NCBI GenBank assembly: GCA_029959085.1
Contig: JARWIR010000010.1
Span: 5,849,001-5,913,000, forward strand
DNA: 64,000 nucleotides
Origin: Nemophila menziesii
Lineage: Eukaryota; Streptophyta; Magnoliopsida; Boraginales; Hydrophyllaceae
Direction: 5' to 3'
Shown here in pieces: positions 46,464 through 57,636 of the stretch. Numbering within the stretch: position 1 is the first letter of the stretch; each line of letters starts with the position of its first letter. A model generated the notes under the pieces. It was not told the DNA's origin. It searched no databases and saw only the letters and a list, made by a program, of their open reading frames with translations. A program made the position numbers and the translations under genes.

Positions 46464-47957
46464 TAAAAGTAAAGAACAGTAGGGTAGTCAAAATAAACAA
46501 GAAGAAGTCGGAGGAGAACAAGAACAAAAATATAATGAATGATCCTAGAGCATATTATCCAAAAAAATCTCATGTAGTAATTCTCAAGAAATAATGCACA
46601 AATATGCCTAATATACATGTAATCAACATTCCATGAATTCAAGTTAAGATTAATTTCGCAATGCCAGAAAGAGAGGATGATAACTTAGTTCAGGTTAATG
46701 GCTATAGGTTGTTCATAGGTCCCAAATACAGCATCCAATGGTCCACTTACCTACTACCTAATAGCTCAATTGTTTCTCCATCTAGTAGTTAGAAATCCTA
46801 AGGTCTTGGTTATAACTTGGCTTAAGGACGGGTGTGGTATATTTGGATAATGAAAAGTGAGCTTTTGGCTCTCTCCTCACTAGCCATCAACGAATCGCCC
46901 TAGAGTGTTAGTTTTCACTCGAAGATGTTCTCACTCAACCCAATTAATTGATGCTTTTTAATGTGCATCCACAATAATCCCAATTAAAGCCTTTGATGAT
47001 ATAAAATCCACTTTGCTGGTCCGAATATATATTTTCTTTTCACATCAATTTTTCTTTTGTATAGTTATGATTCTCTATTGGTGTTGAGATATCACACTAT
47101 TGTTCATATATATATTCTTTTTCTTTTTATGCCCTTGTTGGCATAATTAGCTCGTAGCTTCTTTTTCCATTCACTATTACCCCGGCAAAGGGTTACAATA
47201 ACAATTCATCATCAGTAATAAAATCACAAAGATAATTCCCAAATTCCCAAAGTTCCCTAATGATGAAACCCACCACCCCAAACTCAAGCTCTAAAACGAG
47301 TGTCTCAGGTTTAGCGATTCGAGTGCGGGTCATATAGATAAGTCCTACAAACTAGGGTATGGATTATAATGTGTTTCTAGAAAGGCTTTAGAAAGGCTCA
47401 GAGGGGCTAAGACGGATAAATTATAACAATAATATCAAACAAAAGGGTGAGAAAGTCTAAAGGCTTCAAGTGTTTTATCATGAAAGAACTGCCTTAGTCA
47501 TTTTTCTAACTACCGGATTTCGTTACGTTTTTCATTATTAGTTCATAGACAAGTGGGTTTTCAACTAATTTTAAACCTCACGTTCTACACACCAAATGAC
47601 TATTCCTAAGTTTCAATGTGATTTCTTAGCATTGCTCATTAACTTTTCTATCCTTTATTTCCTGTTTTCATACATGCATCTAAACAATTTTGTTGCATCT
47701 TTCAAAAGCATACTACTTACTATCATTGACCTAATAAAATCATGCTCAATAGGTACATTCAAGATATTCTATGCCTTAATTCAACCTAAAAATTTTAAAT
47801 TTTATGCAAAAAACGAAAAGAAAATGAGGACAACGAATCCCCACCGCCAACTCAAAAATGAGCCGTGTCCCCACGACTCGAAAAAGACTCAATAAAGAAA
47901 TAAAATTTAAAATAAAACTAACTAAACTACATAATGCATATAAGCTATTGAGAAAAA
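46464..47957 (-). other. A conserved 3' noncoding region
   Basis: No credible ORF. It contains the block series seen in E1 and C (for example ACCCCGGCAAAGGGTTACAA at 47182 on plus, CTAGCCATCAACGAATCGCC near 46890, and CAACGAATCCCCACCGCCAA at 47833) in the same order. A nearly identical copy of most of it is at 56258-57636. Confidence 0.7.
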
Positions 47958-48425
47958 TTAGAATGACCTACCTGGCTGGCCATAGAGATCCATCGTATCA
48001 TCCTCATCTTCTGAAGCTGAGGGATCGGTGTAATCATCTATATCCTTGTACAAGGTCGAATTCTCTACCTTTGTTTCCAGTTGCATGATTTCTACCCAAA
48101 GGTCTTTGTTATCTTCACGTAATCTTTCAACTTCGTTCTGTAACTTGATGGCCCAAGGAGGAAGATCATAGGCAATTTTAGAGGAAGAGGTAGAAGAACC
48201 TTGGTCTTGGATTTTTATTTTGTCTAAAGGCCTCCTTGATAGTGTGGACATTCTAGCAGTTAATCTCTTCTTTGGTAGTGGTTGTTCAGGTGCCTGTTCT
48301 TTTGATTCTTCAGAAACCTCATCAAGATTGATAGGTTTTTCAATGGTGGCTCCAGGCAATTTCTTATTCTTCCCAAGGATTGAACACTTTCTCTTGTATT
48401 CCATTGCTTCAGATCTGTTAGTCAT
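47958..48425 (-). CDS. A accessory ORF: 155-aa coiled-coil protein
   Basis: I take ATG at 48425 (MTNRSEAMEYKRKC), matching the C copy, rather than an upstream in-frame GTG. The N-terminus is basic with LPGATIEKPINLDE, then a Pro/Arg-rich stretch, PPWAIKLQNEVERLREDNKD leading into a heptad-like Leu/Val/Glu helix, and an acidic tail with DPSASEDEDDTMDLYGQP. There is no signal peptide or membrane segment, so it is not a classical env. It lies between the GC-rich repeat and the conserved noncoding region. A TATA-like box at 48702-48695 lies about 277 nt upstream. The diverged copy at 59421 keeps both ends of the protein, which points to past selection. Function unknown. Confidence 0.68.
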   Translation of the reverse strand: MTNRSEAMEYKRKCSILGKNKKLPGATIEKPINLDEVSEESKEQAPEQPLPKKRLTARMSTLSRRPLDKIKIQDQGSSTSSSKIAYDLPPWAIKLQNEVERLREDNKDLWVEIMQLETKVENSTLYKDIDDYTDPSASEDEDDTMDLYGQPGRSF

Positions 48426-48694
48426 GCTTGTTTTACCCACAACTCAAGTTATACCAAGGATGGATTAAAAGTTTAAGGAAAATTGGTGTAGCTTGATGTT
48501 GTTGCTTGGAATTGATGAAAGAGAAAGGATAATTGATTGATTCTTGGAAGAACTCTTTAAAGCTTGTTGAATTTGATGGTGTTTTGAAGGTGTAGTGTGA
48601 TGAATTTGATGAAGGATTGTGTTTATGGAAGATGTAAGAGAGGATTTGATGAGCTGTTGTGTTAATTGTGAAGGTTTGCACAAGCTTTAAGATG

Positions 48695-48702
48695 TTTATA
48701 TA
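48695..48702 (-). promoter_or_regulatory. Putative internal TATA box of A
   Basis: TATATAAA on the minus strand in CCCTATATAAACATC, 277 nt before the accessory ATG. The C copy has TATAAATA 274 nt before its ATG. Confidence 0.5.
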
Positions 48703-48784
48703 GGGTTAGGGTCTGAAAAATTCGTGTATGGAAGGCTAGGGCTAATCTCATAAGGTAAGAGTTTGATTAGGAAAAGAATTCCTT

Positions 48785-49150
48785 CTTAAACCGTCTCTTG
48801 CGGTGCACCGGACATATCCCGCGGTGCACCGCAGCTTCTGCTGTTCCAAATTTTTTCCCACTGGATAATACCCGAGCTAACACCCCATGGCACGGGTTTT
48901 GTGCGTGCGGACCAGGGGTGCGGTGCAGGGGATGGTCCGCGCCATGTCCGTCAAAAAACCCGTGGTACCCGACCCCGTGGCACGCGTTTTGGGCGTGCGG
49001 ACCAGGGTCCGGTGTACCGCGCCTATCAGGTCGAATTTTTTCTTCTTTCTGGATAAAACCCGTGGTACCCGACCCGTGGTACGGGTTTTCTGAGCACGGT
49101 GCATCCCTGCAAACCATGGGGTAGTCCGCGGGGGTAGTCCGCGCCAGACC
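48785..49150 (-). repeat. GC-rich triple repeat of A
   Basis: Three units marked by CACGGGTTTT-like cores (48891, 48981, 49080 on plus; spacing 90 and 99), with GTGCGGACCAGGG and CGGTGCACCG pieces. It shares vocabulary with the E1 block (GTGCACCG, TGCCACGGG). Long frames across it on both strands are composition effects. Confidence 0.75.
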
Positions 49151-49372
49151 TTGAGTTGCTCCAATTTTTTCCTTTCAACCCCAAACTCGTTTCCTGCACA
49201 GTAACACACTATCTTTCTCTCCTATTAGCTTGTAAACACAATTAAAAATATACACTAACTCAAAATTATACACTACGAAGCAAAAATAACTAATCTAAAA
49301 ACCAATTAAAACAAGGGGTGTCTCCCAAGAGCACTTTTGTTTAACGTCTTTGAGTTAGACGTGTACCTCAGG
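49151..49372 (-). other. A post-pol spacer
   Basis: Noncoding. On the minus strand it runs from the pol stop through GTGCTCTTGGGAGACACCCC to GAAACGAGTTTGGGGTTGAA. Nearly the same text is at 44330-44515 in the C element. Confidence 0.6.
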
Positions 49373-51980
49373 CTAAGCGCATTCGACAAGGTAGATTTTC
49401 TCCCCTTGCCCAAAGTCCTCACTGTCATAGTATCTCTTCAAATGCTGGCCATTCACCATGAATGTCCGTTGCTCGGCTGGATTTTCAATCTCAATCGCTC
49501 CATGCGGTGTGACTTTGGTAACAATGTAAGGTCCTCCCCAACGGGATTTAAGCTTTCCTGGGTAGTTCGAAAATCGAGAGTTGTATAATAAAACCTTCTG
49601 TCCTATCTCGAAATGCTTTGGACGGAGCCGTTTATCATGCCATCGCTTTGTTTTCTCCTTATAGAGACGTGAATTTTCATAGGCAAGATAACGAAGCTCC
49701 TCCAACTCGTTCAACTGCATCATCCTTTGCTTCCCGGCCAAGTCTGGGTCCAGATTCAGAGTTTTAATAGCACAGTAGGCTCGAGCTTCCAGTTCAATCG
49801 GTAGATGACACGCTTTGCCGTAGACCATGCGATATGGAGATGCCCCAACTGGTGTTTTAAATGCTATTCTGTATGCCCAGAGAGTATCATCTAGATTTAA
49901 AGACCAGTCTTTCCTCGATTTGTTCACGGTTTTCTCAAGAATAGATTTGATTTCCCGGTTGGAAACTTCAGCTTGACCGTTAGTTTGTGGGTGATAACCG
50001 GTTGAAGTACGGTGTTTCACTCCAAACTTTTTAAGAAAATGTCTCAAGGGGGCATTAAGAAAGTGGGTACCTTTATCACTGATTAGCACACGTGGTGTAC
50101 CATGTCTTGAAAAGATGTTTGATTTTAAGAATTTAATCACAGTTTGAGCGTCGTTCTTTGGTGTTGCCACTGCTTCTACCCATTTGGATACATAATCTAC
50201 TGCAAGCAAAATATAAAGATTTCCATAGGAAGTGATGAAAGGTCCCATGAAATCTATTCCCCATACATCAAAGATTTCAACTTCAAGGATATTATTAAGC
50301 GGCATCGCGTCTCTTTTTGATATATTGCCAGTGTGCTGGCATCTGTCACATGACTGGACGAAACGATGACAATCTTTGTGTATGGTAGGCCAATAGAATT
50401 CGGATTGAAGAATTTTAGCTGCGGTTCTATCGCCTTCAAAGTGACCTCCATAAGGTGAACTGTGACAACCTTCAATGATCTTCTCCATTTCACCTTCATG
50501 TACACATCTTCTAACCACTTGGTCACTACAAATCTTCCAGAGGTACGGTTCATCCCAATAATACTGTTTGGCCTGGTGACTCAATCTTTGTCTTTGTTGT
50601 GGGTGGAAATCTTTGGGAAAGACACCACTCACAATAAGGTTGACTAGATCTGCATACCATGGCACAAAAGCACGTTTAATAGCAAAAAGTTGTTCATCAG
50701 GGAATACCTCTTTAACCAACAATGGTTCTTTGTTCGCATCAGACCCTTCGAGCCTTGATAAATGATCAGCAACTTGATTATCGCATCCTTTTCGGTCTCG
50801 AATATCTATGTCGAATTCTTGAAGCAACAGTACCCATCTAATAAGACGCGGCTTAGCGTCCTTTTTCTCCATGAGGTACCTAATAGCTGAATGGTCCGTG
50901 TATACAATAGTTTTCTTCCCAACCAGATAGGGACGAAATTTATCGAAAGCATAAACAACGGCCAACATCTCTTTCTCCGTTACTGTATAATTCATCTGGG
51001 CGGCGTTGAAGGTCTTACTTGCATAATAAATCGTGTGGAAAATCTTGTCTTTCCTCTGCCATTACACAACACCCATAGCGTGATCACTAGCATCGCACAT
51101 AAGTTCAAACGGAGCTTTCCAATCAGGAGGTATAACAATAGGTTTGGAGATTAGTTTTTCCTTAATCGTCAGAAACGCTTGAAGACATTCTTCAGAAAAA
51201 TTAAAAGGAGTATCCTTTTCAAGTAAAGAGCAAAGCGGTTTGGCGATCTTGGAAAAATCTTTAATAAATCTTCGATAAAATCCTGCGTGACCCAAGAAAC
51301 TTCTCACTCCTTTAACAGAAACTGGAGGTGGTAGTGTTTTGATAACTTCAATTTTAGCACGATCAACCTCCATCCCTGCCTTTGAAACTTTATGTCCCAA
51401 CACAATTCCCTCTTGAACCATGAAGTGGCATTTTTCCCAATTAAGCACAAGATCTTTTTCTCTACATCTCACAAGGACTTTCTCAAGATTATTCAAACAA
51501 TCATCAAAACTATCTCCAAACACCGAAAAATCATCCATAAAAATCTCCAAGTATTTATCAATCATGTCCCAAAATATAGCCATCATGCACCTCTGGAACG
51601 TGCCAGGTGCATTGCATAAACCAAACGGCATTCTTCTATAAGCAAAAGTACCAAACGGACATGTAAAAGTTGTTTTGTGTTGATCAAGGGGATCCACACA
51701 AATCTGATTATACCCCGAATATCCGTCAAGGAAACAGTAATATTCTCTCCCTGCAAGTTTGTCTAGCATCTGGTCAATGAATGGTAGCGGGAAGTGATCT
51801 TTCTTCGTTGCTTTGTTCAGTCTTCGGTAATCCATGCACACTCGCCACCCCACAACTGGTCTTGATGGTATGGCTTCGCCTTGATCATTAAGGATAGTAG
51901 TGAAACCTCCTTTCTTTGGAACACATTGTACTGGACTAACCCAATCACTGCTAGCAATCGGATAGATAATTCCTGCGTCA
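49373..51980 (-). pseudogene. A pol: RT, RNase H, integrase, GPY/F (one shift, one stop)
   Basis: This continues the 54618 frame after a one-base loss near 51980 and has one stop at 51062-51064. RT: VCMDYRRLNKATKKDHF, FLDGYSGYNQI, YRRMPFGLCNAP and IFMDDFSVFG (catalytic FMDD at 51541-51530). RNase H: CDASDHAMGVV, then after the stop [19 protein letters not shown] and [20 protein letters not shown]. Integrase (numbering from 50995): H178/H185/C216/C219 zinc site; D248, D307, E343 with the usual 35 residues between the last two. The C-terminus ([20 protein letters not shown]) is the GPY/F module. The stop at the RT/RNase H join sits where GQR usually follows. All catalytic residues are present. 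Confidence 0.9.
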
Positions 51981-54618
51981 ACAACTTGATAACTTCCTTC
52001 CTCACTACTTCTTTCATAGCTGGCATGAGTCTTCTCTGTCCTTCTATAGATCGCCCACCTTCGTTCTCAAGAATAATTTTGTGTTTGCAAACGGTAGGAC
52101 TAATTCCCTTGATGTCGGCAATAGTCCATCCGATTGCTTCTTTGTTTTCGCGAAGTACTTGAAGTAGCTTCTCCTCTTGAGGACCTGAAAGGTTAGCAGA
52201 AATAATAAAAGGCAAAGTTTTGTTCGTACCTAGATATGCATAGCGTAGGTGATCTGGAAGTGGGTTTTCTTCGAGAATAGGTGGACATATTATAGATGGT
52301 TGTTTCATTGGTTCAATGTCACCTGGTTCCCGAAGTAGTTCTCGCACGTTCAATGCAGCAACTTCCTCAGGAGAAATTTCGAGTTCCTCTGGTGTTTCAG
52401 GTGCTAAGGCTTCGTCAAGATCATCATCTAAGCTTTCTTCATTGAAGATTTCTTGCGTAATTTTTTCGATGACATCTACCTTGAAGCACTTGTCTTTTGC
52501 TTTAGGATACTTCATAGCCTGAAACACATTAAATCGTATCTGTTCGCCTTGTACTCTCATGATCAACTCACCATTCTCAACATCAATTAGTGTACGCCCC
52601 GTGGCTAAGAATGGTCTACCCAAAATGATGGGGACATTCTTATCCGCGTCGTAGTCAAGGATAATAAAATCACAAGGAAAAATGAAAGAGCCAGCTTTAA
52701 CTAAAACATCTTCAATTTTACCTATTGGTCGTGAGAGGGAGCGATCCGCCATTTGTAATACCACAGATGTGGGTACTACTTCTCCGATATTAAGCTTCTC
52801 GAACAGGGATCTAGGCATGAGATTGATGCTTGCGCCTAAATCACACAATGCTTTCCCGGTCCAACTATCTCCAATGCCGATGGGAATTGTAAAACTTCCG
52901 GGATCTTCTAGCTTCGGTGGCAACTCATTTTGACATATAGCACTGCACTCCCTAGGTAATCCAATTGGTTCCCCAGTCTCTATACTCCGCTTGTTGGAGA
53001 GAATGTCTTTCATGAATTTCATGTAGGTTGGCATCCTCTTGAGAGCTTCAACAAGAGGTATATTAACTTCCAATTTCTTCAACATGTCAATGAACTTCTT
53101 GAATTCCAGGTCATTGTCCTTCTTTCTGACACGTGAAGGATCAGGTGGCGGGGGGCGTGTATTGAGTTCCACTGGTTTTCTTGTCGCTTCAGGTGTCTCG
53201 GTTTGGACACTCTTTGGTTTAACTACCTCCTTGACTGTATCTCTGATTATTTCTTCCCCCCTTTGTTCTGGAATAGGGACTGGTTCTGTTTCTGGTCTAG
53301 GTGGAGGTAGTTGTTTTCCACTTCGCAACTCAACTGCATGGCAAGAATCATCTTTGGGAGCAGTGGTATCACTGGGGAGTTGCCCTTTCGGCCTAGTTTG
53401 TAATGTACTCGCCATCTGTGATATAGTATGCTCTAGTTGCTTTATAATCTTCTCCTGGGTTCGAACTTTCTGTTGGCTATGACTTATTTTCTTCTCAACT
53501 GTTTGCATTAATTTAGTCATACTCGAAGTCAAACTCTGGAGTTGTTCTTGTTTTGCCAATTGCATTGATTGTTTTGGTGGATCTTTCTTTGGTTCTTGAC
53601 AAGTTTTCTGAACAATGGGTGCCTTTTCTTGAATAGGTTGTGGTGGATTATAGGATTGAAGTTGGTGTTGGTGATAAGTCTCTTGATTCCTGACCCAACT
53701 CTTTTGTTGTGGAGGTTGTTGATAATTCGTGTAACTTTCTTGAGGACAAGCATAACCATTAGAGTAATAGTTATCTTGAGGATATTGAACGGAAGCTACT
53801 GCTGGATTATTCATACATCCTGCCCACACATGATTTCTTGATCCACAACCAAGACACGAAGGAATTGTGCGTACCGTATTCACCTGAGCAAGTGTTCGGG
53901 CTTGTTCTTTAAGTTCTTCGAGTTGTTTCGCCAAATCTTCAAGTTTCAGAGATGCTGAAGTGTCTTCCTTTGCTGATTTCTTTGGCCAACTTCTCTCGTT
54001 CTCAAGAATTCTCTCCATCCCCAACTCAGCTTCTACAGGATCTAGCAACACAAAACCTGCGTTTTCCAACGAATCTGCTTTTTCTCTTGATTTGTCATTA
54101 AGGCCTCCATAAAACAAGGTTAAATAATATTTCGGCGAGGATCTATGATATGGACACCTCGCTTTCTTCTCTGTAAATCGTAACCATGCTTCACCCAAAC
54201 TCTCTTCCTCTTCTTGTATAAATTGTTCAAGCTCCAACATATCTTTTAAACGTCTACTAACCGGATAGAAACGGTCTAGAAATCTTGCTTGAAGCTTGTC
54301 CCAATCTGGAATAACATGAGGGTATTGGGTATCATACCAATCGCTTGCACATCTGGTCAAGAAGAACTGGAACATAAGGTAATATACTTGCTCCCTAGTA
54401 ACTCCTTTTACGATATAAGCATCACAGATCTGCATGAATTTTTGAATATATCGGATCGGATCTTGATGTGCATCTCCGCTGAATAATCCATGAGATACAA
54501 ACTGAGTTAGCATCCCAGGATCAGGTTTAAATTTAGCGGCTTGGATTTCTGGAGCGCGAATTCCTCGTGGCTCCACTCTGAACTCGATGGGTAGCTCAAG
54601 TCTCCTTGGGTTCTCCAT
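51979..54618 (-). CDS. A gag-protease and start of RT, open frame
   Basis: 880 sound codons from ATG 54618 (MENPRRLELPIEF) to the frameshift near 51980. The frame then stays open but out of phase to 51817. Gag capsid region: about residues 28-210 (KPDPGMLTQFVSHGLFSGDA, DPIRYIQKFMQICDAYI, LTRCASDWYD). A CCHC knuckle lies at residues 255-268 (CLGCGSRNHVWAGC). A Gln/Pro-rich linker and a helix follow. Protease: residues about 575-700, active site CDLGASINLM (D593), ILGRPFLATGRTLI at 666-679. The link to RT (LRYAYLGTNKTLPFIIS) is typical of Athila. ATG 54618 lies about 100 nt after the PBS, with only a short leader. Confidence 0.92.
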
Positions 54619-54719
54619 CTGTAACTAAATCTGAAAAACAAAAACTAAAAACAAAAGCGTAAAATAGAACTAAATAAAAATAAAAGCACAAGATATATGC
54701 ACAAGGACTAACGATGTAG

Positions 54720-54737
54720 TCCCCGGCAGCGGCGCCA
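54720..54737 (-). promoter_or_regulatory. Primer binding site of A
   Basis: TGGCGCCGCTGCCGGGGA on the minus strand, six bases from the LTR end at 54744. Same sequence as in E1. Confidence 0.88.
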
Positions 54738-54743
54738 AAAACT

Positions 54744-56221
54744 TGGTGGGGCCTAGGGTGTGATAAAATAAGATATAAATAACGTGCAAAAACACCCTAG
54801 AACTACACGGTTCTGCAAGTATACAGATCGTATGCAAGTTTTAGATAAAGATTCGTTCCGCAGAGACTACAGAGGTTAGGAGAATCTTATGCAAATACCA
54901 AGTGCAAATAATTAAAGCTAGAACAACTAAACGCAAATAAAAGTAAAGACAAATAGATTTTTGTTTGATTTTCTAAAAAACTAAATTAAAACTAAGGAAT
55001 TAAAGACAGAAAATTAAATATGAAGGAGAAGTGATATGAGAATGTAGCTTAAGTTATTAGCATGTAATCCCCACTAGTTTTGCCGTTCTAAACATGTAAG
55101 GGTGAATTATGTAGTATTTCCCTAATCGGTCCCAATATGCTATCGGTAGTTTCAAATAGGATTTACCTGTGTCAATAAGGCTTCCTAAGCAAACTTTTCC
55201 TGTAATTGGTAAATAGTCAAAAAGACTAAACCATAGTGATTATCTAGCTAGGTTGGGTTGTCAGATCATACCTAATACTAGACGTTATGTGCTAAACATG
55301 CATTTAAACACCGTTGTCAATGGTATCCTAATTACTAGATGGTAATTCTAATGGCGGCCGTCCATAAGAACACAGAATATAGATCCAAACACATAAACAG
55401 AGAATAAAAACTATAATTCTATTTAAAACATTAAATTCCCAAATTAGATAGATGTCAATCAAAACCAGGGTTCATACATCAATGCTAAAAACTCAAGCTA
55501 AAGAAATTTAGTTCATGAAAGAAAAGAAAGAAATTACAAAATAAAGGTAGAAGAAGACATTGTTGATGAACAACTCCTTCCAGACTTCTCTCTTGTGTTG
55601 TAAGCTTCCTCTTGGTTTAAGGTTTCACCAAGGATGTTAAGAGTGTTAAGAGGCTGTATTTATAGGTTAGAGGTTGACCTAATTCGTTTGGTGGAGATAT
55701 CTTCAAGTAATGGACTCCTGGCCCAACTCAAATTCGTAGGATAAACACTGCTGCGTTGTTTTGAGTGTATCTTCTTCGTTATTGGTCGGATTTTGCTCCA
55801 CAAGATACCAAAAGACTCGCAACAGAATTATCTAGACCATTTAAAAGGAAATTACCAAAATCGGCCTATTTCTTAGGTAAAAACACCAATCTTTAGACGT
55901 GTGTGCAGAATCCCAGATTTAGGCAGCTTTTCCTTTTCCATCTTTTTAGCAATTCTTTCCTTATCTCCAATTTCTATGCAAATATCCTTCCATAAGTTGT
56001 AATCTTTGACTTGGACTCTAATTAATCTCTATAATTATCTTTAAAGCTTCACACTAAATAAACAATTAAACCCAATATGCTCTAAAAATAATAATTCTAC
56101 AAATCAAGACTCAAAATAGGAAAGTGTACTAAAATAAGCTAAAATCAACCTATAAACTAATAAATAAGCCTAAAATGATGTCTCATGAGTATATTTTACT
56201 ATCACAAATGAGGAGACATCA
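54744..56221 (-). repeat. Central LTR of A (5' LTR of the coding copy)
   Basis: 1478 bp, the intact TGATGTCTCC...CCCACCA form, about 18 differences from the LTR at 44949. The 46-nt inverted repeat is 56176-56221. A TATA box on the minus strand is at 55657-55664. It is preceded (minus) by a PPT and hairpin at 56222-56257, so it also served as a 3' LTR. Confidence 0.9.
55657..55664 (-). promoter_or_regulatory. TATA box of A central LTR
   Basis: TATAAATA on the minus strand followed by CAGCCTCTTA. The same box occurs at 45863 and 58523 in the sister LTRs. Confidence 0.6.
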
Positions 56222-57636
56222 AGACACCCAACTCAAAGTTGTATCGTCCCGATACAATAAAAGTAAAGAACAGTAGGGTAGTCAAAATAAACAAGAAGAA
56301 GTCGGAGGAGAACAAGAACAAAAATATAATGAATGATCCTAGAGCATATTATCCAAAAAATCTCATGTAGTAATGCTCAAGAAATAATGCACAAATATGC
56401 CTAATATACATGTAATCAACATTCCATGAATTCAAGTTAAGATTAATTTCGCAATGCCAGAAAGAGAGGATGATAACTTAGTTCAAGTTAGTGGCTATAG
56501 GTTGTTCATAGGTCCCAAATACAGCATCCAATGGTCCACTTACCTACTACCTAATAGCTCAATTGTTTCTCCATCTAGTAGTTAGAAATCCTAAGGTCTT
56601 GGTTATAACTTGGCTTAAGGACGGGTGTGGTATATTTGGATAATGAAAAGTGAGCTTTTGGCTCTCTCCTCACTAGCCATCAACGAATCGCCCTAGAGCT
56701 TGAGTTTTCACTCGGAGATGTTCTCACTCAACCCAATTTATTGATGCTTTTTAATGTGCATCCCCAATAATCCCAATTAAAGCCTTTGATGATATAAAAT
56801 CCACTTTGCTGGTCCGAATATATATTTTCTTTTCACATCAATTTTTCTTTTGTATAGTTATGATTCTCTTTTGGTGTTGAGATATCACACTATTTTTCAT
56901 ATATATATTCTTTTTCTTTTTATGCCCTTGTTGGTAAAATTAGCTCGTAGCTTCTTTTTCCATTCACTATTACCCCGGCAAAGGGTTACAATAACAATTC
57001 ATCATCAGTAATAAAATCACAAAGATAATTCCCAAATTCCCAAAGTTCCCTAATGATGAAACCCACCACCCCAAACTCAAGCTCTAAAACGAGTGTCTCA
57101 GGCTTTGCGATTCGAGTGCGGGTCATATAGATAAGTCCTACAAACTAGGGTATGGATTATAATGTGTTTCCAGAAAGGCTTTAGAAAGGCTCAGAGGGGC
57201 TAAGACGGATAAATTATAACAATAATATCAAACAAAAGGGTGAGAAAGTCTAAAGGCTTCAAGTGTTTTATCATGAAAGAACTGCCTTAGTCATTTTTCT
57301 AACTACCGGATTTCGTTACGTTTTTCATTATTAGTTCATAGACAAGTGGGTTTTCAACTAATTTTAAACCTCACGTTCTACACACCAAATGACTATTCCT
57401 AAGTTTCAACGTGATTTCTTAGCATTGCTCATTAACTTTTCTATCCTTTATTTCCTGTTTTCATACATGCATCTAAACAATTTTGTTGCATCTTTCAAAA
57501 CCATACTACTTACTATCATTGACCTAATAAAATAATGCTCAATAGGTACATTCAAGATATTCTATGCCTTAATTCAACCTAAAAATTTTAAATTTTATGC
57601 AAAAAACGAAAAGAAAATGAGGACAACGAATCCCCA
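56222..57636 (-). other. Second internal remnant of A (3' noncoding region only)
   Basis: A nearly identical copy of the 46428-47842 region, including PPT and hairpin (56239-56257). On its far side it joins directly to an LTR body at 57636/57637 (CCCCA|GATAAATAACG on plus). Everything from PBS to accessory ORF is deleted here. Confidence 0.85.

Noticed and set aside
48767..49209. Open frames of 68-116 codons on both strands (also at 4953-5227 and 44416-44887)
   Set aside because: They lie in the GC-rich triple repeat, overlap each other on both strands and have repeat-driven composition. I read them as by-products, not genes.
53039..53841. Plus-strand open frames opposite A gag (147, 90 codons and others)
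   Set aside because: Antisense shadows of a clear gag-protease frame, with no recognisable domain.
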